Shown here piece by piece: positions 8,120-16,780 of a stretch of DNA of 42,127 bases. Source of the DNA: an uncultured Candidatus Melainabacteria bacterium (lineage in GTDB: Bacteria > Cyanobacteriota > Vampirovibrionia > Gastranaerophilales > Gastranaerophilaceae); NCBI GenBank assembly GCA_934717895.1, contig CAKUZO010000005.1, forward strand, positions 1 through 42,127, in the 5' to 3' direction. Made by a program: the position numbers and the translations under genes. Numbering within the stretch: the first letter of the stretch is position 1; every line of letters starts with the position of its first letter. The notes below the pieces were generated by a model. That model made no database searches. It was not told the origin of the DNA and saw only the letters and a program-made list of their open reading frames with translations.

Positions 8120-10476
8120 TTTTCGGACTCCTCTAATTGGTTTTGTTCTTTCTGGAATTTATTATTTATTTCTTTTGATATACAAGGTTTTGTTCCTTGA
8201 ATTATTGAAACAAAATCCTGTTGAGAACAAGGGGTTGGAAGTTTTTGAGTAATAATAGTTTGAATTTGAGCATTGCTGTATGCATAATCCGGTTTAACTT
8301 TTTCAAATTCTTCTGTGATTTCATCTAAATTGTATCCGTCAATTGGTTTATTATTAACATAATATTGGACAATATTTTTGATATCATCTTTTGAAGCAAC
8401 TCCCATTGGAACGGTTACATCTGTTTTATCCAGAATTTTGGGATTAATATCTAACGGATTATTGGTTGTTAAAAATATAGTTGTATGATATTTTTTTGCA
8501 CAGTTATTTGTTAATTCTAAAAATTCATTTAAAAGTTTCGGATTATCATTAAGAAATCCATCAAACTCGTTTAACTGAATAATAGAATACCTTCTATCAG
8601 TTTGGTAACTTTGTTCAGCTCTTTCCATTTGGCTTTTTAACCAGTCAAAAATTTTCTTTTCATTGCCCATCCCGAGATTTTTGTTACGGAATTTTGCGCC
8701 TGTATCTTCCGCAATTGCGGTGCCTATTGCTGTTTTCCCCGAACCACTCGGACCATAGAATAATAAAATATTTGGAACCTCATTTTCAGCTTTTGCTTTT
8801 ACCGGTTTTATGTAAGACAAATTTAATAATGCTTTGGTTTTGTCATAACCTGCAATTCTTGCTAATGCGTGATTTGAACGAGTTTTTTGTATTAAATCAT
8901 TTTTTGTTTTAGTGATAATGGTATTTAATGTCTCATCTAATTCTTTTTTCTTTGCAGGGTCAATTGTATTATTTAATTTTATACCTTTTTGGTTTTCCGC
9001 TGCTAGTTTTTTCTGTGCCTCAATTTTTGATTTTTTTAATATTGTACAATTTCGTTTTCTCCATTTGTCTGCAAGAATTGTAGTCATATCACTTGTCGTA
9101 AAGGCAAGATTAATCAATAAATCTTTATCTTTAAATTGTCTGATAAAGTCTCTGGTATTCAAATCTTCCAGATGAATTTTATTTATAATTTCCTGTTCAA
9201 TATCTCGAAATTCTTTAAAAAGTTCCGGAGTATTATTCAAATCTTCTTGTATTTTTTTGATTGCATCAATAGCGTCTTCTTTTATAACACTATCTTCGGG
9301 AATATTTAATGTTTCATAGAAAATAGTATTCATTAGTGCTATTCCAACTAGATTTTTGAAATATTCTTTTTTTTGAGCTTCATCCATATTTTTTGCTGTT
9401 AATACTCCTTGCATAAGCGAAACCGTAAATATGGTTCCAGCTCTTGGTAAATTAATATTATCGGTCAGAGTATGCATTATATCTCCAAGAAGAGAAACAT
9501 TTTCTTTTGGAATTTTATTTAATGCTTCTTGAACATCAGAGTAGCTTGTCGGATCAAGAAAACTATCATCGTGGAAATGTAAAAGTCCCATTGATGCGGC
9601 ATAAATTGCAGCTGAAATTGCTTGAGTTTTTGGATTCATTTGGTTTTGTTCAACAGATTTTACATAACCCCAACCCATTTTCTCCGTAAGAGCAGTACTC
9701 AAAGACGCATTTACTGCTCTAACTGCTCCTGTTATTGCACCAGAGCCTGTTCCAGTTGTTGCAACATGTCCGCCAATTCCTAACCAGCTAGTTAAAACTT
9801 GCGCTCCTCTTACTCCTATATAAGAGCCCATTACATATTGCTTACCAGCATAGATGAGACTTGCTTTCATGTTAACATTTAGAAGATTTTGCAGACTCAA
9901 GAACATAAGTGCCTGTGTCCCTCGTAAAAAAGGGGTGTCTGCTCCGATTGCGGCTCCTTCTCCCATTGCAGCAGAAAAAGTGCCACATGCCGCTGCGGCA
10001 GAATGAATTATTAAATGACATTTTGATTTTTGCTCAGGGGTTAAATTTTGTCCGAATGTTATGTTTGAACTATACTGTCTATCGGTTTGTGCTAGCGCTG
10101 GAAATGCTTGTAGAATTTCTTTTAGACCTTCTACTTTCTCTTTTTCTTTCTCTTTTTCTTTTTTAGATAATCCTGATTTATTGTTAAGTTCTAAAAGTTC
10201 TGCCTGTGCACGTTCTCTGATGAAGCACATCAAATATGCTTTCGCTTTCGGGTTTGACATAACTTTTGAGAAACTTTGTTCATCTTCAAAAAGTTTTCCA
10301 TCATTATCCAGTTTTTGATTATAATAATTTTTGGCAAAAGTATAATTGTAAAACTTATCTGGCTCAATTTGTGCCTGTGCATTATCAGATTGCGAACCAA
10401 CAGAGTTCCCAAAGTTTCTAAATGGTATACTTGTTTTACGTCTCGTCACCTGATAACTTATTGGCGCAACTTTCAC
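8113..10476 (-). CDS. DUF697-like membrane domain fused to AAA+ ATPase with Asn in Walker B
   Basis: The 787-residue protein begins MKVAPISYQ (GTG start) and has NITFGQ near residue 138. A hydrophobic, Ala/Gly-rich region at about 153-275 contains IIHSAAAACG, IGADTPFLRGTQALM and ALTEKMGWGY, the pattern of DUF697-type domains (YcjF family), which associate with membranes. A linker and AAA+ core follow: ARIAGYDKTKALL, Walker A GPSGSGKT (about 573-580), Walker B IIQLNEFDGF (about 625-634) and sensor-1 IFLTTNN. The Walker B Asp is replaced by Asn, which usually weakens magnesium binding and hydrolysis, while the adjacent Glu is kept. It is paralogous to the ATPase at 4323. The ribosome site overlaps the upstream stop, so expression is coupled. 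Confidence 0.8.
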   Translation of the reverse strand: MKVAPISYQVTRRKTSIPFRNFGNSVGSQSDNAQAQIEPDKFYNYTFAKNYYNQKLDNDGKLFEDEQSFSKVMSNPKAKAYLMCFIRERAQAELLELNNKSGLSKKEKEKEKEKVEGLKEILQAFPALAQTDRQYSSNITFGQNLTPEQKSKCHLIIHSAAAACGTFSAAMGEGAAIGADTPFLRGTQALMFLSLQNLLNVNMKASLIYAGKQYVMGSYIGVRGAQVLTSWLGIGGHVATTGTGSGAITGAVRAVNASLSTALTEKMGWGYVKSVEQNQMNPKTQAISAAIYAASMGLLHFHDDSFLDPTSYSDVQEALNKIPKENVSLLGDIMHTLTDNINLPRAGTIFTVSLMQGVLTAKNMDEAQKKEYFKNLVGIALMNTIFYETLNIPEDSVIKEDAIDAIKKIQEDLNNTPELFKEFRDIEQEIINKIHLEDLNTRDFIRQFKDKDLLINLAFTTSDMTTILADKWRKRNCTILKKSKIEAQKKLAAENQKGIKLNNTIDPAKKKELDETLNTIITKTKNDLIQKTRSNHALARIAGYDKTKALLNLSYIKPVKAKAENEVPNILLFYGPSGSGKTAIGTAIAEDTGAKFRNKNLGMGNEKKIFDWLKSQMERAEQSYQTDRRYSIIQLNEFDGFLNDNPKLLNEFLELTNNCAKKYHTTIFLTTNNPLDINPKILDKTDVTVPMGVASKDDIKNIVQYYVNNKPIDGYNLDEITEEFEKVKPDYAYSNAQIQTIITQKLPTPCSQQDFVSIIQGTKPCISKEINNKFQKEQNQLEESEKC
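10128..10166 (-). repeat. Low-complexity Lys-Glu run in the DUF697-AAA+ gene
   Basis: A purine run (on the minus strand) encodes SKKEKEKEKEKV, an alternating Lys-Glu tract near residues 104-115 that probably extends a helix before the hydrophobic domain. Hexanucleotide slippage could vary its length. Confidence 0.7.
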
Positions 10477-10480
10477 TTTT

Positions 10481-10487
10481 ACCTCCT
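10481..10487 (-). promoter_or_regulatory. Ribosome-binding site that selects the GTG start of the DUF697-AAA+ gene
   Basis: On the minus strand AGGAGGT ends 4 nt before GTG at 10476-10474 and overlaps the TAG stop of the preceding gene (10488-10486). This supports the GTG start over later in-frame ATGs and implies translational coupling. Confidence 0.8.
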
Positions 10488-11706
10488 AAATACCTTCCGC
10501 GATATCTCTTATAGTATCAAGGAATGAAGTATGTAGTTCCGGATTTGTTACAGTTTCCACAATTGCATCATTTGTAATTACGTCTGCAACATCTGAGTGG
10601 TTTTCAGTTATTCTGTGTAAAAATTCTGTGAGATTCTCTGTGTGAGCAGTGAAGGAAGAAGCTTGAACCGGGTGATTTTCAAGTAAATATTCTTTCATTT
10701 TTATTTTTTCGCAAAAATCAGAAATTTCTCCTAACGAATCTGTTTTTAAATGATATTTATCAAGTACAGCTTTTAAATTTTCATCTAATCCGATTTTTGA
10801 CATACTTCCATCTGCTTTTTCTATTGTTACTATTTCGCGGCCAAAAATATCATAAGATTTAGAATGGTCGTAAGGATAGTTTTCGTGAGGTTTCAGCGGA
10901 TTGAAAAAATCAATAATTTTTTGAGTAACAGATCTGTTATCGTTAGGAACAGCTATTCTATCCCCAAAATTCTCTGGAATTTTCTGTTCCATAGGTAAAT
11001 GTTTAATATAGGGACTATCTTCCGGTGCATATCCGTTTTTTTCAATGTATGCTTCTCTTGAAGGTGTAATTCTTACATAAGAAGAGTTTCCACTCATTGA
11101 AGAACCTTTAAAGTTTGGAGAAGATAAAGCCGGTATTGCAACATTTTCAAATACCCCATCTGCATTTTCAATAAATGACATTTGGTTGTCAGGGTCAATA
11201 ATTACACCGTGTTCCAAGTCAATATATTTATTATTTGCTAAATCAATATCAACGGAACCGTCATAATTTTTAAATACTCCACGTTCAACATCTGCAACAT
11301 CATATCTGTTTGCATCAATATCAATAGGAGTTCCATCAATTTTTAAAATTCCATCTTCTGCATTTGCCGTAATTTTATCTGTTTTTAATTCATCAACACT
11401 CATCAGGTATGATCCGTCCGGAAGGAAAATATCTTTGACATCCATATTCTTCATCAGATACGCACTACCGGCAATAGATAAGATTAATGGTGCTCCAACA
11501 ACTCCGATTGCAGCTAAATCTCCTGCAACATCTTTTATTTTTTCTTTGTTAATTTTTTCCCCAAAGGGAACATCGTTTGTCGATTTAACAAATATATCTG
11601 ACTGCAAATTGGTTATCGGCGAAGAAACTCTTTGACCAGAGAAATTGTTTGTTCCTTGACTTTGAATTGAACTACCATTAAAAAATGTATTAAATAGAAC
11701 TTTCAT
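10486..11706 (-). CDS. Hypothetical protein with one membrane helix and Asp/Gly-rich repeats
   Basis: The 406-residue protein begins MKVLFNTFF and has VPFGEKINKEK at about residues 46-56, matching the N-terminal style of its neighbours. One hydrophobic helix follows (about 62-85, AAIGVVGAPLILSIAGSAYL). Residues about 93-190 are acidic and repeat a loose D-G-x3-I-D / D-x-D-N pattern with short beta-like strands, which may be metal-binding or adhesive, but no named repeat is recognised. The C-terminal 100 residues are helical. AGGAGGG sits 5 nt before the ATG. It is the first gene of the three-gene minus-strand operon ending at 7754, so it is probably part of the same membrane-associated AAA+ system. 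Confidence 0.65.
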   Translation of the reverse strand: MKVLFNTFFNGSSIQSQGTNNFSGQRVSSPITNLQSDIFVKSTNDVPFGEKINKEKIKDVAGDLAAIGVVGAPLILSIAGSAYLMKNMDVKDIFLPDGSYLMSVDELKTDKITANAEDGILKIDGTPIDIDANRYDVADVERGVFKNYDGSVDIDLANNKYIDLEHGVIIDPDNQMSFIENADGVFENVAIPALSSPNFKGSSMSGNSSYVRITPSREAYIEKNGYAPEDSPYIKHLPMEQKIPENFGDRIAVPNDNRSVTQKIIDFFNPLKPHENYPYDHSKSYDIFGREIVTIEKADGSMSKIGLDENLKAVLDKYHLKTDSLGEISDFCEKIKMKEYLLENHPVQASSFTAHTENLTEFLHRITENHSDVADVITNDAIVETVTNPELHTSFLDTIRDIAEGI

Positions 11707-11805
11707 ATACCCTCCTAAACTTTTTCTGTTAAACCATAAACAAAAAACATTTTGCTAGATATAAAAGCGAGACTTAATAAATATTTACAAAATTTTGGTT
11801 TGTAA

Positions 11806-12003
11806 TTAACTCTTAAATAAATCAACAAATTCAATTTTGAAAAAATTGGCGATCGCAATAAGTTTATCTTATGATGGAACAATTCTATCATTTTCAACTT
11901 TGCTAATATATGACGCATCACACCCTAATAATTCCGATAATTGCTTGCTGGAACAACCATAACGCTTTTTAAGTTTTTTTAAGTTAGATTTGAAATTTTT
12001 CAA
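11806..12003 (-). pseudogene. XRE-family helix-turn-helix regulator broken by an in-frame TAA
   Basis: From a possible TTG at 12003 the minus strand reads 44 codons ending KVENDRIVPS, then TAA at 11869-11871, then in the same frame DKLIAIANFFKIEFVDLFKS and a natural stop at 11806. SSKQLSELLGCDASYISKVE is a standard HTH (QLSELLG-x5-YISK-x-E). The usual PS-x-DKL-x3-A-x3-F continuation spans the stop, so a single nonsense codon at the variable x position broke a typical XRE gene of about 65 residues. The truncated product keeps both DNA-recognition helices but loses the last helix. It sits directly upstream of the AAA+ operon starting at 11706, so it may once have regulated it. Confidence 0.7.
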
Positions 12004-12166
12004 AACATCTTTGTATTTTATCGAGTGGTTTGGTTATAACAGATGGGGCGATTATTTTGGGTAACTGGCATTATTAGTGCGTTTGAGGGGCGTTTCTCAC
12101 CACCGTGGTGGTTCTTCCCTCCATTGACTTTTGGTCTATTGCGGTAATGATTTGATTATCGCAACG

Positions 12167-12193
12167 AAAAACGTGACATTTAGTCACCTTTTT
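12167..12193. repeat. REP-like palindrome, copy 1
   Basis: AAAAACGTGAC and GTCACCTTTTT pair (one mismatch) around the loop ATTTA, giving a bidirectional terminator-like stem-loop. Arms and loop recur at 12350 and 34880. Confidence 0.75.
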
Positions 12194-12233
12194 CTGCTCG
12201 TCAACGGAGTCCTTACCCCTGCCCACCATTTTT

Positions 12234-12259
12234 AAAGACTCCTTAATGGGGTCTTTTTT
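12234..12259 (+). terminator. Terminator-like hairpin in repeat unit 1
   Basis: AAAGACTCC pairs with GGGGTCTTT (one T-G pair) around TTAAT and is followed by T residues. In unit 2 the loop changes to TCGAT while the stem is unchanged. Confidence 0.5.
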
Positions 12260-12349
12260 AGTGTGTTCAGAGGTGTTTCTCCCCACCGTGGTGGTTCTTT
12301 CCTCCATTGACTTTTGGTCTATTGCGGTAATGATTTGATTATCGCAACG

Positions 12350-12376
12350 AAAAACGTGACATTTAGTCACCTTTTT
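12350..12376. repeat. REP-like palindrome, copy 2
   Basis: Identical to 12167-12193, displaced by exactly 183 bp as part of the tandem repeat. Confidence 0.75.
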
Positions 12377-12416
12377 CTGCTCGTCAACGGAGTCCTTACC
12401 CCTGCCCACCATTTTT

Positions 12417-12442
12417 AAAGACTCCTCGATGGGGTCTTTTTT
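12417..12442 (+). terminator. Terminator-like hairpin in repeat unit 2
   Basis: Same nine-base-pair stem as 12234-12259 with loop TCGAT and a trailing T run. It would stop transcription entering the glycan operon region from the left. Confidence 0.5.
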
Positions 12443-12467
12443 AGTGTGTTCAGGAGCGTTTCTCCCC

Positions 12468-12854
12468 CACTTATTTCCTTTTTAATTGATAGGGAATGTT
12501 CCCAATTTCCCCAATAACCCCATAATTAATTTTTGAAACTTCAAAAACTCTTCTTCAAAAGCTTTGACTTTATATTAAATATTACTTTATTTTTACAAAC
12601 TACTAAAACCCTCTACTCATAACAATATATAAGAATTTTAAAATAACAGCCCTATTAAACGCAAAAAACGCAAAACTCCACTAGTATAAGAACTTTGCCA
12701 ACTACATACTTAAAAAAAATATACTATTGTATCGTTTGATATTTATTTTCTTTGTGTTAACATGGCACTAGACACGCGAGGAAGTTAGAAGAGTATTATA
12801 ACTTGTAAACAGGAACTTAATTCCGTCAAAAAAAAACAAATCATGAGGTGTTTA
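12468..12854. other. AT-rich leader before the glycan/acyl operon
   Basis: No coding frame is supported. This stretch of nearly 390 bases must contain the promoter of the large operon, but I see no unambiguous -35/-10 pair. Confidence 0.4.
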
Positions 12855-13967
12855 GTGAATGATAAAATTTTTGTAACTTCTCCTTTGCTACCAAGCATTG
12901 AAGATTTTACAGAACAAGTGAAAGAAATATATGATTCAAAATGGCTTACTAATATGGGCAGCAAACACAAAGCCCTTGAGGAAGCTTTGACTGTCGAATT
13001 GAAGGTGCCACATGCTCAATTGTTTAATAACGGAACCATTGCTCTTTTAACTGCAATTAAAGCTCTTGACTTACCGTACGGTAGTGAAATAATAACAACA
13101 CCTTTTACCTTTGCAGCAACTCCACATTGCATTTCTTGGAACGGTTGTAAACCAATTTTTTGCGATATTGAACCCGACACAATGACAATAGATGTAAACA
13201 AAATTGAAAATCTTATTACCCCAAATACATCTGCAATATTAGGTGTACATGTTTATGGTTTTCCATGTAATGTAAAGAAAATTGATGAAATTGCAAAGAA
13301 GCACAATTTGAAAGTTATTTATGATGCAGCTCACGCTTTTTCAACAGAAATTGATGGAGTTGGTATTGGTAATTTTGGCGACATAACAATGTTTTCGTTT
13401 CATGCAACAAAGCTATTTAACACTATTGAAGGCGGTTGCTTGACATATAAAGATGAAACTTTAATTAAAAAAATTTACAATCTAAGAAACTTTGGGATTC
13501 AAAACGAAGAAGTCGTTGAAGATATCGGTATCAACGGAAAAATGAACGAGTTTCAAGCTGCTTGGGGATTATTAAATTTAAAACAATATAAAAAAGAACA
13601 AGAACGAAGAAAAGAAATAAAAGCAATTTATGACAATGGCCTAGAAAATGTAAAAGGGATAAGAATTCCTAAAATGCCCCTTAATGTAACAAATTCATAT
13701 CAATATTACCCTCTCGTAATAGAAGATGAATTTGGGAAAAGCCGCGATGAAATTTATGACATGTTCAAAAAACAAAATATTTATACAAGAAAATATTTTT
13801 ATCCAGCATGTCACGATTACGACTGCTACAAAAACGATATTACCGTAAAAACAGCAAGGCTAAGAACAACAGACGATTTAAAGCATAGAGTTCTTTGTTT
13901 GCCATTTTATGGAAGTCTAGATAAAAAAATCGCGGCACATATTTGCGAGGTAATCAAATGCATGTAA
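12855..13967 (+). CDS. DegT/DnrJ/EryC1/StrS sugar aminotransferase
   Basis: This is a PLP-dependent nucleotide-sugar aminotransferase, which converts a keto-sugar to an amino-sugar using glutamate. The N-terminal NDKIFVTSPLLPSIEDF and the stretch LFNNGTIALLTAIKAL are typical of the VioA/FdtB-like branch acting on dTDP-4- or 3-keto-6-deoxyglucose. The Schiff-base lysine is in SFHATKLFNTIEGG, with the PLP-phosphate contact AAHAFST upstream. The length (370 residues) is normal for the family. I prefer the GTG at 12855, which has AGGTG 4 nt upstream; an in-frame ATG at 12843 has no ribosome site and would add four residues. It opens the operon and overlaps the next gene by 10 nt. The exact sugar is inferred. 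Confidence 0.85.
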   Translation: MNDKIFVTSPLLPSIEDFTEQVKEIYDSKWLTNMGSKHKALEEALTVELKVPHAQLFNNGTIALLTAIKALDLPYGSEIITTPFTFAATPHCISWNGCKPIFCDIEPDTMTIDVNKIENLITPNTSAILGVHVYGFPCNVKKIDEIAKKHNLKVIYDAAHAFSTEIDGVGIGNFGDITMFSFHATKLFNTIEGGCLTYKDETLIKKIYNLRNFGIQNEEVVEDIGINGKMNEFQAAWGLLNLKQYKKEQERRKEIKAIYDNGLENVKGIRIPKMPLNVTNSYQYYPLVIEDEFGKSRDEIYDMFKKQNIYTRKYFYPACHDYDCYKNDITVKTARLRTTDDLKHRVLCLPFYGSLDKKIAAHICEVIKCM

Positions 13968-14683
13968 CTATTATTCAAAAAATTATAGACATCATTCGAG
14001 GCAAGGAATTTCAAAAAGCGAAAGAACGAAAACAAGCTTTCAAAAAAAATGAAATCAATATTGCTAAATCCTGCAAAAACAAGATTCATTTTACTATCAA
14101 AGGTGTAAATAACAAAATTACAATTCCCGAAACCTGCAATATCTTAAAAAATGTTAATATTTATATTTGTGGAAATAACAATAAAGTTATTTTTGACGAG
14201 AATTTACATGTAGGTTCGTTAACAGTAGTCCTTGGGCAACATCACCCATATTTTGGCGATGTTAACAATTCAAGTTTTATAATAAATAAAAATTCTAGCA
14301 TTGATTCTTTGACTTATACTACGTATAATTCAAATACTTTTTGTACTATTGAAGAAAATTGTATGCTTTCTTACGGAATAACGATATACAACACCGATGC
14401 TCACCCTATATTCAAAAAAGGAACTGATGAAGTAATTAATAAAGTAAAAGGCATAACAATAGGAAAACATTCTTGGATTGGTATGAATGTTACCATCTTG
14501 AAGAATTCAATTATCCCCTCTAACTCAATAGTAGGTTGTAACTCCGTGTTTTCGGGAGAGCAATGCCAGCCATACTGCGCCTTTGCAGGCAATCCTGCTA
14601 GAATTATTAAAGAAAATGTTGACTGGGACGCTAACGGAGCCAAATACGGCTACATAAAAAATGAGGATATGATTGCAAAGTAA
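13958..14683 (+). CDS. Left-handed beta-helix acyltransferase
   Basis: The 241-residue protein is a hexapeptide-repeat O- or N-acyltransferase related to the maltose/galactoside acetyltransferase group. Hexapeptide-like turns (ITIGKHSWIGMNVTILKN, IIPSNSIVGCNSVF) form the beta helix. NTDAHPIF supplies the likely catalytic His, and FAGNPARIIKENVDW is the family's C-terminal signature. The ATG at 13958 has GAGGT 6 nt upstream, inside the end of the aminotransferase gene. Its place after an aminotransferase suggests transfer of an acyl group to the sugar, perhaps from one of the ACPs encoded downstream rather than acetyl-CoA. Donor and acceptor are not determined by the sequence. Confidence 0.8.
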   Translation: MHVTIIQKIIDIIRGKEFQKAKERKQAFKKNEINIAKSCKNKIHFTIKGVNNKITIPETCNILKNVNIYICGNNNKVIFDENLHVGSLTVVLGQHHPYFGDVNNSSFIINKNSSIDSLTYTTYNSNTFCTIEENCMLSYGITIYNTDAHPIFKKGTDEVINKVKGITIGKHSWIGMNVTILKNSIIPSNSIVGCNSVFSGEQCQPYCAFAGNPARIIKENVDWDANGAKYGYIKNEDMIAK

Positions 14684-15606
14684 TGATAAATAAAATATTT
14701 TCAAAAAAAGAAAAAGAGAAACATATTCTTTATAGAGCTATTGATTATGCATATAAGATGCTTCATTTTTTGTCGCAAAAACAAAAATTCTTCATTTTAG
14801 GCTTATTTAATAACCATTATAGATGGGAATACGAAATAAGACATAAAAAGTTTTCGTATGAGGAAATATTTGAACTATTTAGGTCACAAGCTTTATATCC
14901 AAAAAACATATTATCAGTTGAAGATACCATAAATTATATCGTTGATAATAACTGTTCTATTTCAAGACTTGGTGATGGTGAAGAATTTTTATTTAATATG
15001 TTAAACGATAACCCAACTTTTCCTGAATTAAAACAAAAATTATTAGATATTTGTGCAAATGGAACAACTTCAAATTGCTTAGTTTGCATTAACAATTTTA
15101 ATGCTGACAATGAAAACTGTCCTGATTTTTATCGCAAACATTTTACTCATTATTATTCTAAAATTGTATCTTCTGATAAAATAAAAAAAATCAAGTTTTC
15201 AAAAAATATATATGGTGACGCCTATGCATTACAATTTTTTAGTGAAATATCAGCAGAAAAAGATGTTATTAATGAAAAAATAAAATCAATATGGAATAAG
15301 CGAAAAGTACTATTTGTAATAAATAAATATTCCGCAATCATAAATGATACTGATTGTTTTACAAATGTAGAATCAAAAGACTATTATTATATCCCTAAAG
15401 AAAATGCTTACAGTAAATATAATCAGATTTTTGAGGATATTATATCTAAATATGACAACTCTTATTTAGTGTACATTGAAGGAGGCGCAATGGCAAGCGT
15501 CCTAAGCTATGAATTATCCAAACAAGGGTATACTGCATTAGATATGGGCGGTTATTACAAAAAAAATTACGGCAGTAAAAAGGAAGAATGCAACAATGAT
15601 AGATAA
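14683..15606 (+). CDS. GT-D fold (DUF1792) glycosyltransferase
   Basis: This 307-residue protein matches the SP_1767-like GT-D fold family. SISRLGDGEEFLFN (about residues 87-100) is the conserved donor-site segment and a late YIEGGAMASVLSYELSKQGY plus DMGGYY is the second family signature. Such enzymes add glucose or related sugars to glycoproteins or surface polysaccharides. The N-terminus KEKEKHILYRAIDYAYKM resembles the start of the next gene's product, a short basic/amphipathic opening seen in many surface-glycan transferases. Its ATG overlaps the previous stop (TAATG), showing tight coupling. Confidence 0.8.
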   Translation: MINKIFSKKEKEKHILYRAIDYAYKMLHFLSQKQKFFILGLFNNHYRWEYEIRHKKFSYEEIFELFRSQALYPKNILSVEDTINYIVDNNCSISRLGDGEEFLFNMLNDNPTFPELKQKLLDICANGTTSNCLVCINNFNADNENCPDFYRKHFTHYYSKIVSSDKIKKIKFSKNIYGDAYALQFFSEISAEKDVINEKIKSIWNKRKVLFVINKYSAIINDTDCFTNVESKDYYYIPKENAYSKYNQIFEDIISKYDNSYLVYIEGGAMASVLSYELSKQGYTALDMGGYYKKNYGSKKEECNNDR

Positions 15607-16780
15607 GCTACTTCTCAAAGAAGAAAAAGGTAAACACATTATTTATAAAATTTTGGGTTTAATATTTAAATTCAGAAACTTAAAATATTATAAACAGTTT
15701 ATTGACGCTGTAAAAATTCAAGATGCTTACGATTTGACGAATTTAAATAACGCAAAGAAATTAATATTATTTCTAATCCCATCTCCTGACGAATGTGTAA
15801 TTAACGGTGGAATTATGTCAATATTTTCATTATGCGAAACATCGAGAGAAATTAATCCAGATGCCACTTGTATTATATCAACATTTCCGAACAAGAAGTA
15901 TACCTATGCAAAGAATGACAAGTTTTTGAATAATGAAAATATCTACAGATTTTCACAAATAGTAGATAATGCAAAAAACTTAGAAGAAATGATTTTACAT
16001 ATTCCTGAATATTATGCAGATGATTTTTATAATGATTTAACAGAAAGAGATATTGAGTACTTAAAATCAATTAAAAATTTGCATATCAATATAATGAACC
16101 AAAATATTGAGTTAATGCCAGAACCTGAAAAATTAAGGGATTTATATAAACTAACCAATAATATCACTCAAACCCTTGCACATGATCGATATGCAACACA
16201 AGAGGTTTGTGATAAGTGGCAAATTCCAACTCATTTGTTTTCAGTAAATATTGACATAAGTAAATACAAAGCTTACCCTTTTGAAGAAAAGGAAAAAATT
16301 ATAGTACTTTCTCCTGATTGTAATGAAAACAAAGAAAAAATTGTAAAAAAATTAGAAAAAGAATTACCTGATTGGAAATTAGTTACTGTAAATAACATGA
16401 CTTTTACAGAGTATATGGATTTAATTTCACGTGCATTTTTCACTATTACTTTTGGTGAAGGTATGGACGGGTATTTTGGTCAGCCTCAATATGTAAATTC
16501 AGTTGGTTTTGCGGTATATAATGATGAATTCTTTCCAAATAATAATTGGAAAAATTTTGAGAATGTTTATGCGTCATACGATGAAATGTATGAAAATATT
16601 GTAGCTGATATAAAAAAATATTCACAAAATAAAGAAAAATATGAAAAAATCATCAAAGACTTTATTAATGAAAATTCGAAACTTTATCAAGTTTCAAAAT
16701 TTTATGATAATTTAAAGAGATTTTATAAAAAAGAATATGACTTTATAACAAGTAACAAATTAAGGAGTAATCGTAAATGA
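15596..16780 (+). CDS. Putative glycosyltransferase
   Basis: The 394-residue protein has the two-domain alternating alpha/beta look of a GT-B enzyme: an N-terminal LILFLIPSPDECVINGGIMSI segment and a C-terminal domain with KIIVLSPDCNENKEKIVKKL, LVTVNNMTFTEYMDLISRA and TITFGEGMDGYFGQP. I do not recognise a numbered GT family with certainty. It begins KEEKGKHIIYKILGLIFKF, paralleling the upstream GT-D protein. It overlaps that gene by 11 nt, and AGGAAG lies upstream of its ATG. Function is inferred mainly from context and fold pattern. Confidence 0.55.
   Translation: MIDKLLLKEEKGKHIIYKILGLIFKFRNLKYYKQFIDAVKIQDAYDLTNLNNAKKLILFLIPSPDECVINGGIMSIFSLCETSREINPDATCIISTFPNKKYTYAKNDKFLNNENIYRFSQIVDNAKNLEEMILHIPEYYADDFYNDLTERDIEYLKSIKNLHINIMNQNIELMPEPEKLRDLYKLTNNITQTLAHDRYATQEVCDKWQIPTHLFSVNIDISKYKAYPFEEKEKIIVLSPDCNENKEKIVKKLEKELPDWKLVTVNNMTFTEYMDLISRAFFTITFGEGMDGYFGQPQYVNSVGFAVYNDEFFPNNNWKNFENVYASYDEMYENIVADIKKYSQNKEKYEKIIKDFINENSKLYQVSKFYDNLKRFYKKEYDFITSNKLRSNRK

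Larger units (their letters stand above)
12092..12467. repeat. 183-bp tandem repeat, two full copies plus a stub
   Basis: Unit 1 is 12092-12274, unit 2 is 12275-12457, and a third start (GTTTCTCCC) is at 12458. The copies differ at only a few positions. Each unit holds a CCACCGTGGTGG palindrome, a GCGGTAAT/ATTATCGC hairpin, the REP-like palindrome listed separately and a terminator-like hairpin. The unit length is divisible by three, so one minus-strand frame is open across both copies (12074-12412). Confidence 0.85.

Noticed and set aside
11715..11921. 68-residue minus-strand frame upstream of the AAA+ operon
   Set aside because: It is an out-of-frame reading of the XRE pseudogene; the HTH pattern is clear in the other frame.
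12074..12412. 112-residue minus-strand frame made of two 61-residue repeats
   Set aside because: The frame lies wholly inside a DNA tandem repeat full of palindromes; parts of it recur in non-coding spacers at 4078 and 34880, so it is better explained as repeat DNA than as a gene.
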